Shown here: piece by piece, positions 27,841-38,290 of the stretch
How the letters are laid out: each line of letters begins with the position of its first letter
Numbering within the stretch: the stretch's first letter is position 1
Assembly: GCA_028280195.1 (NCBI GenBank)
Contig: JANQMH010000103.1
Coordinates: 59,100 to 123,099 of the forward strand
DNA: 64,000 nt
Direction: 5' to 3'
Source: Exilibacterium sp.
GTDB lineage: Bacteria; Pseudomonadota; Gammaproteobacteria; Pseudomonadales; Cellvibrionaceae
Notes under the pieces: generated by a model
The model's database searches: none
Seen by the model: the letters and a program-made list of their open reading frames with translations, nothing else
What the model was told of the DNA's origin: nothing
Program-made: the position numbers and the translations under genes

Positions 27841-28995
27841 TCATACTTCTTCCAGTTCCGCTCCCTCTTTCTCCGGCAGCATCAGGTCTTCTTTGCTGAT
27901 GTTCATTGCCAGCAGGACGTTTGGCACCACATAGACCGATGAATAGGTACCGACGATGACGCCGATGATCAAGGCTGTGGAAAAGCCGCGAATCAGTTCG
28001 CCGCCCACCAGAAACAGCGCGGTCAATACCAGCAGGGTGGTCAATGAGGTCACCAAGGTGCGGCCCAGGGTCTGGGTCAGCGAGATGTCGATAATCTCCT
28101 GCGGTGTGCTCTTGCGGACTTTGCGAAAGTTCTCGCGAATGCGATCGGATACCACGATGGTGTCGTTGAGGGGGTAGCCGATCACCGCCAGCACGGCGGC
28201 CAGTACCGTCAAATCAAAGTCGAAGTGCATCAGCGAAAACACCCCCACCACAAAAATCACGTCGTGGGCCAGTGCCGCCACCGCGCCAATGGAAAACTTC
28301 AGCTGAAAGCGCATCGCCACGTAAACCATCACCACCGCCAGCGCGAACAGCAGACCCAGACCACCGTCGTCGCGCAATTCCTCGCCCACCTGGGGGCCGA
28401 CAAACTCGCTGCGGCGCAGCTCCGCCTGCTGCTGCACGGCCTGCCCGAGGGCGGCGATGATCTCGCGGGTGACAATCTCGTCGATACTGGTTTTCAGGAA
28501 CACATACAGCCCGCCATCATCGGCCGCCTCGGAATAAATACTGCCGTACTGTGCCACCGGGAATACCTGCTGCAGGTTTTCAGCCAGGCCCGGGGCGGCG
28601 CCGAGCAGCAGCCGCTCGGCATACTGGTCGGTATTGATGCCGCGCGAATCCAGGACCACCCGGGTATCGATACCCAGTTCCTGCAGCCGGTCTGCGACCT
28701 GTTGCACACCGATATCCTTGAGGGCGCCCTGCATGCGGATCAGCACATCGACATCGGTGCCGAAGTGCACCACGGAATAATTTCTCAGCGACTGCTGGTC
28801 CAGCGTGCTGCGCACCTGCACCAGGTCCACCGGCCGCTCAAAGCCGATCTCCAGCTGCGTGCCACCGGTAAAATCCAGGCCAAACTGCAGGCCGTTGAGA
28901 GTCAGCGAGACGGTACAGCCCAACAACACCAGGCCGGAAATCACCGCAGCGATTTTGCGGTGCGCCATAAAAGGGATCACTTTCATATCAGCCAT
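27841..28995 (-). CDS. secF: Protein translocase subunit SecF
   Basis: A 384-residue inner-membrane protein that, with SecD, uses the proton gradient to help SecYEG release exported proteins. It has six membrane segments, the GLDFTGGTQLEIGF motif after TM1, and the conserved C-terminal IGYPLNDTIVVSDRIRE. It is longer than most SecF proteins (about 305-325 residues). The extra length is in the periplasmic region between TM1 and TM2, around GINTDQYAERLLLGAAPG to LYVFLKTSID. It follows secD after 15 bases and converges on the kinase gene. Confidence 0.96.
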   Translation of the reverse strand: MADMKVIPFMAHRKIAAVISGLVLLGCTVSLTLNGLQFGLDFTGGTQLEIGFERPVDLVQVRSTLDQQSLRNYSVVHFGTDVDVLIRMQGALKDIGVQQVADRLQELGIDTRVVLDSRGINTDQYAERLLLGAAPGLAENLQQVFPVAQYGSIYSEAADDGGLYVFLKTSIDEIVTREIIAALGQAVQQQAELRRSEFVGPQVGEELRDDGGLGLLFALAVVMVYVAMRFQLKFSIGAVAALAHDVIFVVGVFSLMHFDFDLTVLAAVLAVIGYPLNDTIVVSDRIRENFRKVRKSTPQEIIDISLTQTLGRTLVTSLTTLLVLTALFLVGGELIRGFSTALIIGVIVGTYSSVYVVPNVLLAMNISKEDLMLPEKEGAELEEV

Positions 28996-29010
28996 TAGCG
29001 CTCGCCTCCC

Positions 29011-30870
29011 CTAGATCCACAGTTTCTGTACGTTGCGGCCGCCGTAAATCAAATTGACCAGCGCCCGGGTGCCCATAATGGCGGTAAACATCGATGTCAG
29101 AATACCGATCGACAGGGTGACGGCAAAACCCTGCACCGGCCCGGAGCCGATGGCGAACAAAATCACCGCCACAATCAAGGTGGTGATATTGGCGTCCAGA
29201 ATGGTGGTAAAGGCCCGGTCAAAGCCCGAGTTGATGGCCGACTGCGGCGGCAGCCCGTTTTTCAGTTCCTCGCGGATGCGCGAGAAAATCAGCACGTTGG
29301 CGTCCACCGCCATACCCACGGTCAGCACGATACCGGCAATACCGGGCAGCGTCAGTGTGGCGCTGAACAGCGACATACAGGCCAGCAACAATACCAGATT
29401 GACCGCCAGGGCAATATTTGCAGCAAGGCCGAAGACGCGGTAGTACACCAGCATGAAAATCAGCACCAGCGTCAGGCCGATTTGCACCGAGTCGACACCC
29501 ACAGCAATATTCTCCGCCCCCAGCGACGGCCCGATGGTGCGCTCCTCGACAAAATACATCGGCGCGGCCAGCGCGCCGGAGCGCAGCAGCAGCGCCAGCT
29601 CCGAGGCCTCGGCCGGGCTGTCGAGCCCGGTAATACGGAACTGTACCCCGAGTGCGCTCTGAATCGTCGCCAGGCTGATGATTTTCTTCTCCACCGTCTG
29701 CGTCGGCACCGCGATCTCTTCGCCGCTGGCATCGATCTGGTAGTCCATGCGGGTCTTGTATTCAATGAACAGCACGCCCATACGCCGGCCGACATTGTTG
29801 CGCGTGGCGCGGTTCATTTTCTTACCGCCCTCGCCGTCGAGATTGATATTGACCTGGGGCCGGTTGGTCTCCGGGTCAAAGTTCGACTGGGCACCGGAGA
29901 CATGGTCGCCGGCGATAATCAGCCGTCGCTCCAGCCACGCCTCGCGGCCCGGTTCGCTGCGAAACTCGAAGCGCTCCCTGGCGGAGGCCAGCGCTTTCTG
30001 CTCCGCTTCCAGGCGAAATTCCAGATTGGCGGTCTTGCCGATAATGCGCTTGGCCTCGGCGGTATCCTGCACCCCCGGCAGCTCCACCACTACCCGGTTG
30101 CGGCCCTGGCGCTGCACCAGCGGCTCTGACACCCCCAATTCGTTGACGCGATTGCGCAGCGTGGTGAGGTTCTGGTTGAGCGCCTGCTCCTCCACCTCGC
30201 GCACCGCGGTATCGGTCAGTTGGGCGTAGATATAAAAGCTGCCGTCGTCATCTTCGGTGCTGCGCTGCAATTGGTCGTATTCGCGCCGCAACAGGTCGTC
30301 GGCCTGATCGCGCAGCTCTGCGGTTCTGAAACGCGCGACAATGGTGTTCTCGGTATTGACGACTACGGACTGATAGCGGGCCCTCTCCTCGCGCAGCAGA
30401 TCCTTGATGCCGGTAACCGTGGTTGCCAGCTCCCTGGCAACGGCATTTTCAGTGTCCACCTCCAGCAGGAAATGCACCCCGCCGGCCAGGTCCAGCCCCA
30501 GTTTCATCGGCGCCGCTCCCAGTGAACTGAGCCAGGCGGGAGTGGTGGGCGCCAGGTTCAGCGCCACGACATAGTCATCACCCAACACGCGCTGAATGCG
30601 CTCCTTGGCCGCCAGCTGCTGCTCGCGCGCCTCGAGGCGGATCAGCGCTGCGCCATCGCCCACCTCGCCGCCAAAGTGGGCGATATCGACATCCGCCAGC
30701 GCGCGGCTGGCGCGCTCCAGCACCCGCTGATCAATCTCCAGGGCGCTGGACTGGCCGGAAATCTGCACCGCCGGATCCGGCGCGTAGAGATTGGGTGCGG
30801 CATAGATAAAGCCCAGTACGATAACGGACAGGATTAGCAGGTATTTCCAGAGGGGGTAGCGGTTTAGCAT
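29011..30870 (-). CDS. secD: Protein translocase subunit SecD
   Basis: A 619-residue inner-membrane protein, the normal SecD length. The first membrane segment (WKYLLILSVIVLGFIYAAPNL) is followed by the large periplasmic region, with the GLDLAGGVHFLLEV motif and a P1 domain containing LRNRVNELGVSEPLVQRQG. The C-terminal five-helix half carries AGIVLTVGMAVDANVLIFSRIREE. It forms an operon with secF. The yajC gene that normally precedes secD is not present between it and tgt. Confidence 0.97.
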   Translation of the reverse strand: MLNRYPLWKYLLILSVIVLGFIYAAPNLYAPDPAVQISGQSSALEIDQRVLERASRALADVDIAHFGGEVGDGAALIRLEAREQQLAAKERIQRVLGDDYVVALNLAPTTPAWLSSLGAAPMKLGLDLAGGVHFLLEVDTENAVARELATTVTGIKDLLREERARYQSVVVNTENTIVARFRTAELRDQADDLLRREYDQLQRSTEDDDGSFYIYAQLTDTAVREVEEQALNQNLTTLRNRVNELGVSEPLVQRQGRNRVVVELPGVQDTAEAKRIIGKTANLEFRLEAEQKALASARERFEFRSEPGREAWLERRLIIAGDHVSGAQSNFDPETNRPQVNINLDGEGGKKMNRATRNNVGRRMGVLFIEYKTRMDYQIDASGEEIAVPTQTVEKKIISLATIQSALGVQFRITGLDSPAEASELALLLRSGALAAPMYFVEERTIGPSLGAENIAVGVDSVQIGLTLVLIFMLVYYRVFGLAANIALAVNLVLLLACMSLFSATLTLPGIAGIVLTVGMAVDANVLIFSRIREELKNGLPPQSAINSGFDRAFTTILDANITTLIVAVILFAIGSGPVQGFAVTLSIGILTSMFTAIMGTRALVNLIYGGRNVQKLWI

Positions 30871-30940
30871 CGGGGGTACCGGTGGATGGGTCCTTTTAGC
30901 GGTGCGGCGTGGTTTTGGACCTGTGTTTTTTTAGAGGGTT

Positions 30941-31084
30941 AAGGAAAAAGGGAAAAGGGAAAAGGGAAAAGTAGGGCCTGTGCAGGGGGGGTGGGAGGTG
31001 AGGTGGTTGGGCCTGCACTCCCACTTTCCGCTACTGCATTTGGCTTACTTTTCCCTTTTCCCTTTTTCCTTTTCCCTATTCCCT
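30941..31084. repeat. Inverted pair of GGGAAAA-unit repeats between tgt and secD
   Basis: The left arm is a purine tract with a 7-base GGGAAAA unit (30941-30976). The right arm is its pyrimidine complement (31044-31084). A perfect 21-base inverted match pairs 30953-30973 with 31046-31066, with a 72-base spacer between. It fills the place where yajC is expected. On the secD transcript it could fold into a long stem. The same unit recurs at the queA 3' end, so it behaves as a small dispersed repeat family. Confidence 0.8.
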
Positions 31085-31129
31085 CCGTTCGGCCCGAATT
31101 ATAACCGTTTCCAGCCCCGCCACAACGGC

Positions 31130-32296
<1,167 letters not shown>

Positions 32297-32305
32297 TCAC
32301 CCCGA

Positions 32306-32341
32306 CTTTTCCCTTTTCCCTTTTCACTTTTCCCTTTTCCC
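32306..32341. repeat. GGGAAAA-unit repeat spanning the queA stop codon
   Basis: A pyrimidine tract made of CTTTTCCC units lies between tgt and queA, with one unit altered to TTTTCAC. It belongs to the same family as the pair at 30941-31084. The queA stop codon lies inside it, so the repeat supplies the last residues of QueA (GKREK). It sits about 45 bases upstream of the tgt start. Confidence 0.75.
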
Positions 32342-33403
32342 AGCATCCCCCTCCCTCACCTCCTCAACCGCCGCATGCGGATTGCGGGTAATAAACATCG
32401 CATCCCCATAACTAAAAAACCGGTAGCGGTTTGCCACCGCCTGCCGGTAGGCCTGCATGGTGTGGCGGTAGCCGGCAAAGGCCGACACCAGCATCAGCAG
32501 CGTCGATTCGGGCAGGTGAAAATTGGTCACCAGGGCGTCCACCACCCGGTAGCTGTAACTGGGATAAATAAAGATATTGGTCTCGCCCTGGTAGGGCTGG
32601 ATGGTGCCCGATTGCGAAGCGGTTTCCAGGCAGCGCACACTGGTGGTGCCCACGGCCACCACCCGTCTGCCGGCGGCCCGGGTGGCGCGCACCTGGTCGC
32701 AGACCTGCGGGGTAACCTCCATGATCTCGGTGTGCATCCTGTGCTCGCGGATATTGTCCACCCGCATCGGCTGGAAGGTACCGGCGCCGACATGCAGGGT
32801 GACAAAGGCCAATTGCACGCCTTTATCGCGCAGCTGTACCAGCAGTTCGTCATCAAAATGCAGCCCTGCGGTAGGCGCCGCCACGGCGCCCTCGCGGCGG
32901 GCGTAAACCGTCTGGTAGCGCTCGCGGTCAGCCGCCTCGTCGGGCCGGTCGATATAGGGCGGCAGCGGCATATGGCCGACGCGCTCGAGCAGTTTCAGCA
33001 CCGATTCGCCGGGGGGAAAGCGCAGCTCGAACAGATCCTCCTGCCGCGCCAGCACATCGACCCGCGTGCCGTCCTCGAGAATCACCTCGGCGCCGGTGCG
33101 GGGTGACTTGCTGGCGCGCAACTGCGCCTGCACGCGGTTTTCGTCCAGTACCCGCTCGATCAGTATCTCCACCCGCCCGCCGGTGGGCTTCTGGGCATAG
33201 ATACGCGCCGGGATCACCCGGGTGTCGTTAAACACCATCAGGTCACCGGCTTCGACGCAGTGCAGGATATCGGTAAAAACACCGTGATGAACCTCGCCGC
33301 TGGGGCCGTCGAGCTGCAACAGGCGGCTGCCGCGCCGCTCGCGGGCCGGCGCGCGGGCAATCAGGTGTTCGGGCAGTGAATAAGAAAAGTCTTGGCGGCG
33401 CAT
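32324..33403 (-). CDS. queA: S-adenosylmethionine:tRNA ribosyltransferase-isomerase QueA
   Basis: A 359-residue enzyme that adds the epoxycyclopentane ring of queuosine, using the ribosyl part of SAM. Characteristic segments are [19 protein letters not shown] at the start, [26 protein letters not shown] and [21 protein letters not shown] [15 protein letters not shown] near the end. The ATG at 33403 gives the family start. The C-terminal tail (GKREK) is encoded by an intergenic-type repeat rather than by conserved sequence. With tgt it forms the queuosine pair. Confidence 0.97.
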   Translation of the reverse strand: MRRQDFSYSLPEHLIARAPARERRGSRLLQLDGPSGEVHHGVFTDILHCVEAGDLMVFNDTRVIPARIYAQKPTGGRVEILIERVLDENRVQAQLRASKSPRTGAEVILEDGTRVDVLARQEDLFELRFPPGESVLKLLERVGHMPLPPYIDRPDEAADRERYQTVYARREGAVAAPTAGLHFDDELLVQLRDKGVQLAFVTLHVGAGTFQPMRVDNIREHRMHTEIMEVTPQVCDQVRATRAAGRRVVAVGTTSVRCLETASQSGTIQPYQGETNIFIYPSYSYRVVDALVTNFHLPESTLLMLVSAFAGYRHTMQAYRQAVANRYRFFSYGDAMFITRNPHAAVEEVREGDAGKREK

Positions 33404-33582
33404 GGGTTGTGCTTTACTGACACATCCGTAAATCGTAGTCACAGAAAGCCGATAGGGTATAGTAAAACGCCGGCTTTGGCTATGCGGTGGTTTCGGCAAA
33501 TATTGACCCGCACACCGCCGCTGCTATAATCTGCGCCTCCCGGTAGCACGGCAGACTGTGCGGCTGCCGGCATACCACAGTT

Positions 33583-33669
33583 GCCAGAGTGGTGAAATTG
33601 GTAGACACGACGGATTCAAAATCCGTTGCCTTCGCGGGCGTGCCGGTTCGAGTCCGGCCTCTGGTACCA
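33583..33669 (+). tRNA. tRNA-Leu (anticodon CAA), CCA encoded
   Basis: An 87-base cloverleaf with the long variable arm of leucine tRNA. The acceptor stem is GCCAGAG/CTCTGGT (first pair G-T), the D-loop has TTGGTAGAC, the anticodon stem ACGGA/TCCGT encloses loop TTCAAAA with anticodon CAA, the T-arm contains GGTTCGAGTCC, and the genome encodes ACCA. It is followed by the AT-rich region leading to the NRPS gene, so it may mark an integration boundary. Confidence 0.97.
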
Positions 33670-33790
33670 TCTTTAATTACCCTATCGCCCCCCCGATGTC
33701 TGCCCGAGGCCGACGGCCGCGCTATCGCCAATAAGGACTGCCAGGGCCATATACTGACTTGTCATACAGTCACCAAAGACGAAATGGAGA

Positions 33791-33822
33791 CATTTCCCGG
33801 TGCACATGAAAACCGGGAAATG
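33791..33822. repeat. Perfect 11-bp inverted repeat with 10-base loop
   Basis: CATTTCCCGGT (33791-33801) pairs perfectly with ACCGGGAAATG (33812-33822) around a loop GCACATGAAA. No T-run follows, so it is not an ordinary terminator. It lies 122 bases after tRNA-Leu. It could be a protein-binding palindrome, a structured RNA, or a remnant of a mobile element end. Confidence 0.7.
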
Positions 33823-33935
33823 GTGAAGCCGCTTATACCTGGTACTGCCGGGCTGATACCACGGATATTGAAAGCAGCCATTTAACAACAGTTTGCTGCC
33901 GGCACTGAAGCACGGCGACAAGTACTCGATACATC

Positions 33936-33980
33936 GATAAACGGCTGCACCATATGCAGGCATATTGCGCACCGTTTATC
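33936..33980. repeat. 9-bp inverted repeat with an inner hairpin
   Basis: GATAAACGG (33936-33944) pairs with CCGTTTATC (33972-33980). The 27-base interior contains a second hairpin, CTGCA-CCATA-TGCAG. A TCGCGTCTTTAAAAAA stretch follows. As RNA this would be a branched stem. Function unknown. Confidence 0.6.
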
Positions 33981-34509
33981 TCGCGTCTTTAAAAAACACC
34001 GCGCATGCCAACAGTACCCTCTTTATCGTCATCCATTACTGCAATACTTTAAATTCCACACGGTATGGCGCCGTAACCACGGCAGCGCAACCGACACACT
34101 TCCGAGAGAGCGTTGCCTTAATTCGCACTACACTATATTCGTGATATTGCTACAGCTAATTCATCCAAAGTCTGCGTCTTTCTGTAAAATTTATTTTTCA
34201 AGTCTTCGGTTCTACAAATTAAATAACTTCACAAAATTTTCTTAAATCAGTTGATACTTTTAAGTATTTTATTTTCCTAAAAACAGCATCATCATGTTTT
34301 CGTCATAAATATAGCGCATATATGTTTTGCGGTAAGTCCATTGCATTGAATAGATTAGCAGCCTTGACGAAACCAGGGTTTTCAAAGCAAAAAAGTAACG
34401 AACAACACTATCCATTATCCGCGCCAGAGTACATTTGAGTGTCGCTGTCAAAATCATGAAACTGAAAGCTTATTAAATACCTTCCAAAGAAAATTGATGA
34501 AACCAGAGA

Positions 34510-34863
34510 ATGAAGAAAATCGCAGCGACTGCTGATAGCACAGGAGTTAGAGGCACGGCTATCCCACGCAAATTACTGAGTGACGCCTGCGACCTGGTCG
34601 TTAAACATCATGACAGCGGATATTGCGCCAATAAATTTCAAGAGAGAGATAGCACTATTAAAGTGCGACTTCATCCGTCGACTGGCGTAGAACTTAGCAG
34701 AGAAAAAGCCGGCGGATATGGATGCATCGCCAGTACCGGCCCGATTAACACACAGACAGGAAAAATCCGCCAACCAGATCACAAGATCAGTAAAGCAGAG
34801 CCGACAGGTTTTACTACACCGCTGATTATCGAAACGGCCAGTCAAGATACCTCTCGGGAGTGA
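34510..34863 (+). CDS. Hypothetical small protein upstream of the NRPS (doubtful)
   Basis: A 117-codon open frame that ends 88 bases before the NRPS start on the same strand. The predicted protein (MKKIAATADSTGVRG at the start) is hydrophilic, has no signal peptide, membrane segment or motif I recognise, and contains three cysteines. No clear ribosome-binding site precedes the ATG. It could be a chance frame in leader DNA or a small cluster-specific protein. I keep it only because of its length in AT-rich DNA and its position. Confidence 0.25.
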   Translation: MKKIAATADSTGVRGTAIPRKLLSDACDLVVKHHDSGYCANKFQERDSTIKVRLHPSTGVELSREKAGGYGCIASTGPINTQTGKIRQPDHKISKAEPTGFTTPLIIETASQDTSRE

Positions 34864-34951
34864 CCAGTTTACAGCTTTATCAGATTGCACACAGCATCAC
34901 ATCCTATTAACGCCCGGCATTCATCCAGTTACATATGCGGAAGGATTAATC

Positions 34952-37900
34952 ATGGACTTACCCCTGGAATCAGCAACAGATGAACACACACGAACTCCTC
35001 AGATAAAACCAGTCACAAGGAGTATGGACTTTCCCGCAACCTTAGGGCAAATGAGTATATGGTATGTTCGGCATAAAGAGGGAGTAGATCACTCATACAA
35101 TGAGCAGTATTTATTGAGAATAAGAGGCAGACTATCGGTCTCTCGGCTCGAATACTGTTTCAATAGACTCATAGAGCGCCATGAGTCTCTGAGAACGGTG
35201 TTTATCCTCAACGCTGAGGGTGACCTGATCCAGCGCATCGTAAAACCCTTCAAAATCAAGGCGGAAACCGCCACTATCAACGTAGATAAACATGACAAAG
35301 AGTCCATAAGTCGCGAGATAAAAAACATTTCACTGACGCAAGGAAAGAGGCCTTACAATTTGGAAAAGGGGCCGCTACTACGCCTATGTCTCGTACAGCT
35401 GCCCACCGATGAACAGGAGTTAATTGTCTCAGCTCACCACTCGGCCATGGATGGTACATCAGGCTATATTTTGTTGCATGAATGGCAAGAAATAGACAAG
35501 GTTTATCAACAGCCGGACAGGCGCGGGCTGCCCAGCTTGCCACTACAGCCCGCAGATTATGCTGTCTATGAAAAGGAATACCTCAACAGCCCCGCAGCCA
35601 ATACAGCAAAGGCATACTGGCGAAAGAAGTTGAGTGACTTTCCGCCGCTGCTCAATCTGCCCTACGATAAACCCTGGCACCCCAATACGCCGCCCCTTGG
35701 CGCCTGGGAGCCCATACATCTGGGAAAAGACCTGGTAGAGACCTTGCGCTCTACAGGCCGCAGTCAGGGGGTTTCCATCAATATTACTTTGATTGCGGCG
35801 TTCCAAGTCCTGTTGATGAGATATACAAACCAGACAGACATTGTCATCGGCTCACCCAGAGCTAACCGAAACACCAAAGAGATACGCCAAACCATTGGAC
35901 ATTTTGCCAACACTGTAATACTACGCAACACACTAACAGGTGAAAAGCGATTTTGCGACTTACTAAAAGAAGTAAAATCAGCAAATGCGGAGGCGAGTAA
36001 TAAATACAATTTGCCTTATCTGTCACTAAATGAGATAGCCAGAGAGCGGGGGAAACCTGCCAACCAGCCACTCTATCAAGCGGGTATAGAATACAGGAAT
36101 TTCAAATTCAAGCCTTTTCAGGTGGAAAATTGCCTGGTAGCCGACCTTAGATTCCAAAGCATGGGAGATGCGAAGTTTGACATATTGTTTTCGTTTACCG
36201 ATACGGATAATGGGCTGTCAGGGCACGTTGAATTCAATACGGAATTATTTGCACGTATTACTGTAGTAAAACTATTTAAACACTACAAGCAGTTACTTCA
36301 CTCCATCGTTGAGAATCCATTCAGCAGCGTCTCATCATTGAATATATTGCTCAGTGAGGAGAAAAAGGCATTGTATGACTGGAATCAGACAGAAAAATCT
36401 TACCCTGTTGACGTATTCACTCATCAGCTTTTTGAAGAATATGTCGCGAAGACACCACAAGCTGTCGCTGTAACGTTTCAAGATCAGCATATCAGCTACG
36501 ATGAACTAGATCGCCGCAGCAATGCGCTGGCCGGCCATTTACGGACATACAATATAGAACCAGGTGCCCACATAGGCTTGTCAGCGAGTCGAAGCATTGA
36601 GCTGCCGTTAGGCGTGCTGGGCATATTGAAAGCCGGGGGTGCCTATGTTCCCCTCGATCCCCATTATCCGCAGGAACGTCTAGGTTATATGGCGAAGACC
36701 GCTGGCGTCGGCATAATACTGACAAATAAAAGTATTTCTCTACCTGTATTCGCGGATAAAACAATTGTCATGCTTGGAAATGAGTCAAGCTGGACACCAA
36801 GCTCTCGACCATTTCAACATTCGCCTGTTTCGGCGAGCAAGCTGCAGCAACTGGCCTATATCATCTTTACCTCTGGTTCTACAGGCCGACCCAAAGCGGT
36901 TTCCATGTCACATAAAGCGCTGGCAAACTTAGTGCGCTGGCAAGTAGAACAATCAACGAGTACCGCTGGTACAAGAACACTACAATTCAGCCCGATTAGT
37001 TTTGATGTCTCGTTTCAAGAGATGTTTTCTACATGGAACAGCGGCGGCACTTTAGTGCTGATTGATGAAACCGTACGCCAGGATACTGTTCAGTTGTGCC
37101 GCTTTATCGACAGCGAACGAATTAACCGCCTATTTATGCCATTTATCGCCCTCCAGCAGTTAGCTGAAGTATATAAGGACATTGCGATACAAGCGTCCCA
37201 AAGACGAACAACTGATGAATTGAGACCAGGTCACACTCTCAAAGAAATCATAACGGCAGGCGAACAGCTTCAAATTACGCCTCCGATAAGAGGCCTGTTT
37301 GAACAACTCCCTGCCTGTAAATTGCACAACCACTACGGCCCCTCGGAAACCCATGTATGCACAGCCTTAAGGCTGGATGACAACATCCGCAATTGGGATT
37401 CCCTACCGCCGATTGGCAGGCCAATTGCAAATAGCAAAGCCTATATCCTCGATCAAACACTGCAGCCTGTGCCCATAGGCCTTGAAGGAGAGCTTTATAT
37501 AGGAGGTTTAGGCTTAGCTCGTGGTTACCTCAACCGCAGTGACCTAACGGCCGAGCGTTTTATAGCCAACCCATTCACTGATCCTCTTTTGCCTGCCAGC
37601 ACAAAAAATAGAATATACAAAACCGGTGACCTGGCCCGCTTTAGAGAAGATGGAACCATAGAATTCAAAGGAAGAGCTGACAATCAGATTAAAATTCGCG
37701 GCTTTCGCATAGAACCTGGAGAGATCGAGCAAACGCTCACAGAACAGGAGTGTGTTAAAGAAGCAATAGTCAATGTTGCCACCCGTCAGGGGTCTGCCAA
37801 CGAAAAGTACCTCGCTGCTTATGTTATAGCGGAGGATAAGTTTCTACAGGATGAAAAACTATCACTGCAAACTCGCCTGCGTGAAAAATTGCAGGATGTA

Positions 37901-38290
37901 TTGCCTGACTATATGATACCGACAGTCTTCTTATTCCTGAACGCCTTCCCAATCACTCCCAGCGGTAAAGTGGATCGTAAGGCGTTACCACAGCCTTATA
38001 AGGACCTGCTGCCTGAAAAAACCACAGTGAAGCCAAATACCGCAACGGAACAGTCTTTGCTTGAAATCTGGGCCGAAGTGCTGGGGTTGTCATCGGATCA
38101 GATCGGGATCGAAGATACCTTCCTCGAGCTTGGAGGGCATTCACTACTGGCCACCAGGGTAACAACCAGTATAAGAAAAAAATTCGGTGCTGAATTATCA
38201 ATCCGCGATCTATTCATTGCTGAAGATATCCAGGGCCTTGCGCTAAAGATAGTAAGTTCGATATCTGATAAATCAAATATAAAAGCAATA
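34952..38290 (+). other. NRPS module 1: starter-type C, A (predicted Pro), PCP
   Basis: The C domain (about residues 25-460) has GQMSIWYV instead of the FAQQRLWFL start of the later C domains, and HHSAMDG at the active site. It is clearly divergent from C2-C4, as expected for a lipoinitiating starter domain. The A domain has FDVSFQ, RLFMPF, IITAG and NHYGPSETHVC, giving the ten-residue code DVQFIAHVCK (last lysine assumed), close to the published proline code DVQLIAHVVK. The PCP serine is S1064. Confidence 0.8.

Larger units (their letters stand above)
33670..34509. other. Gene-poor, increasingly AT-rich region after tRNA-Leu
   Basis: About 840 bases with no convincing gene. The base composition turns clearly AT-rich from about 34.02 kb. 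Two strong inverted repeats lie in the first third (33791-33822 and 33936-33980, listed separately). No tRNA 3'-end duplicate, integrase or transposase was seen. The rest may hold promoter or regulator sites for the NRPS gene, but no clear promoter could be picked. Confidence 0.4.

Noticed and set aside
30941..31084. GGGAAAA arrays as a CRISPR or intrinsic terminator
   Set aside because: The units are 7 bases without spacers, so this is not a CRISPR array, and the stem lacks GC strength and a clean U-run.
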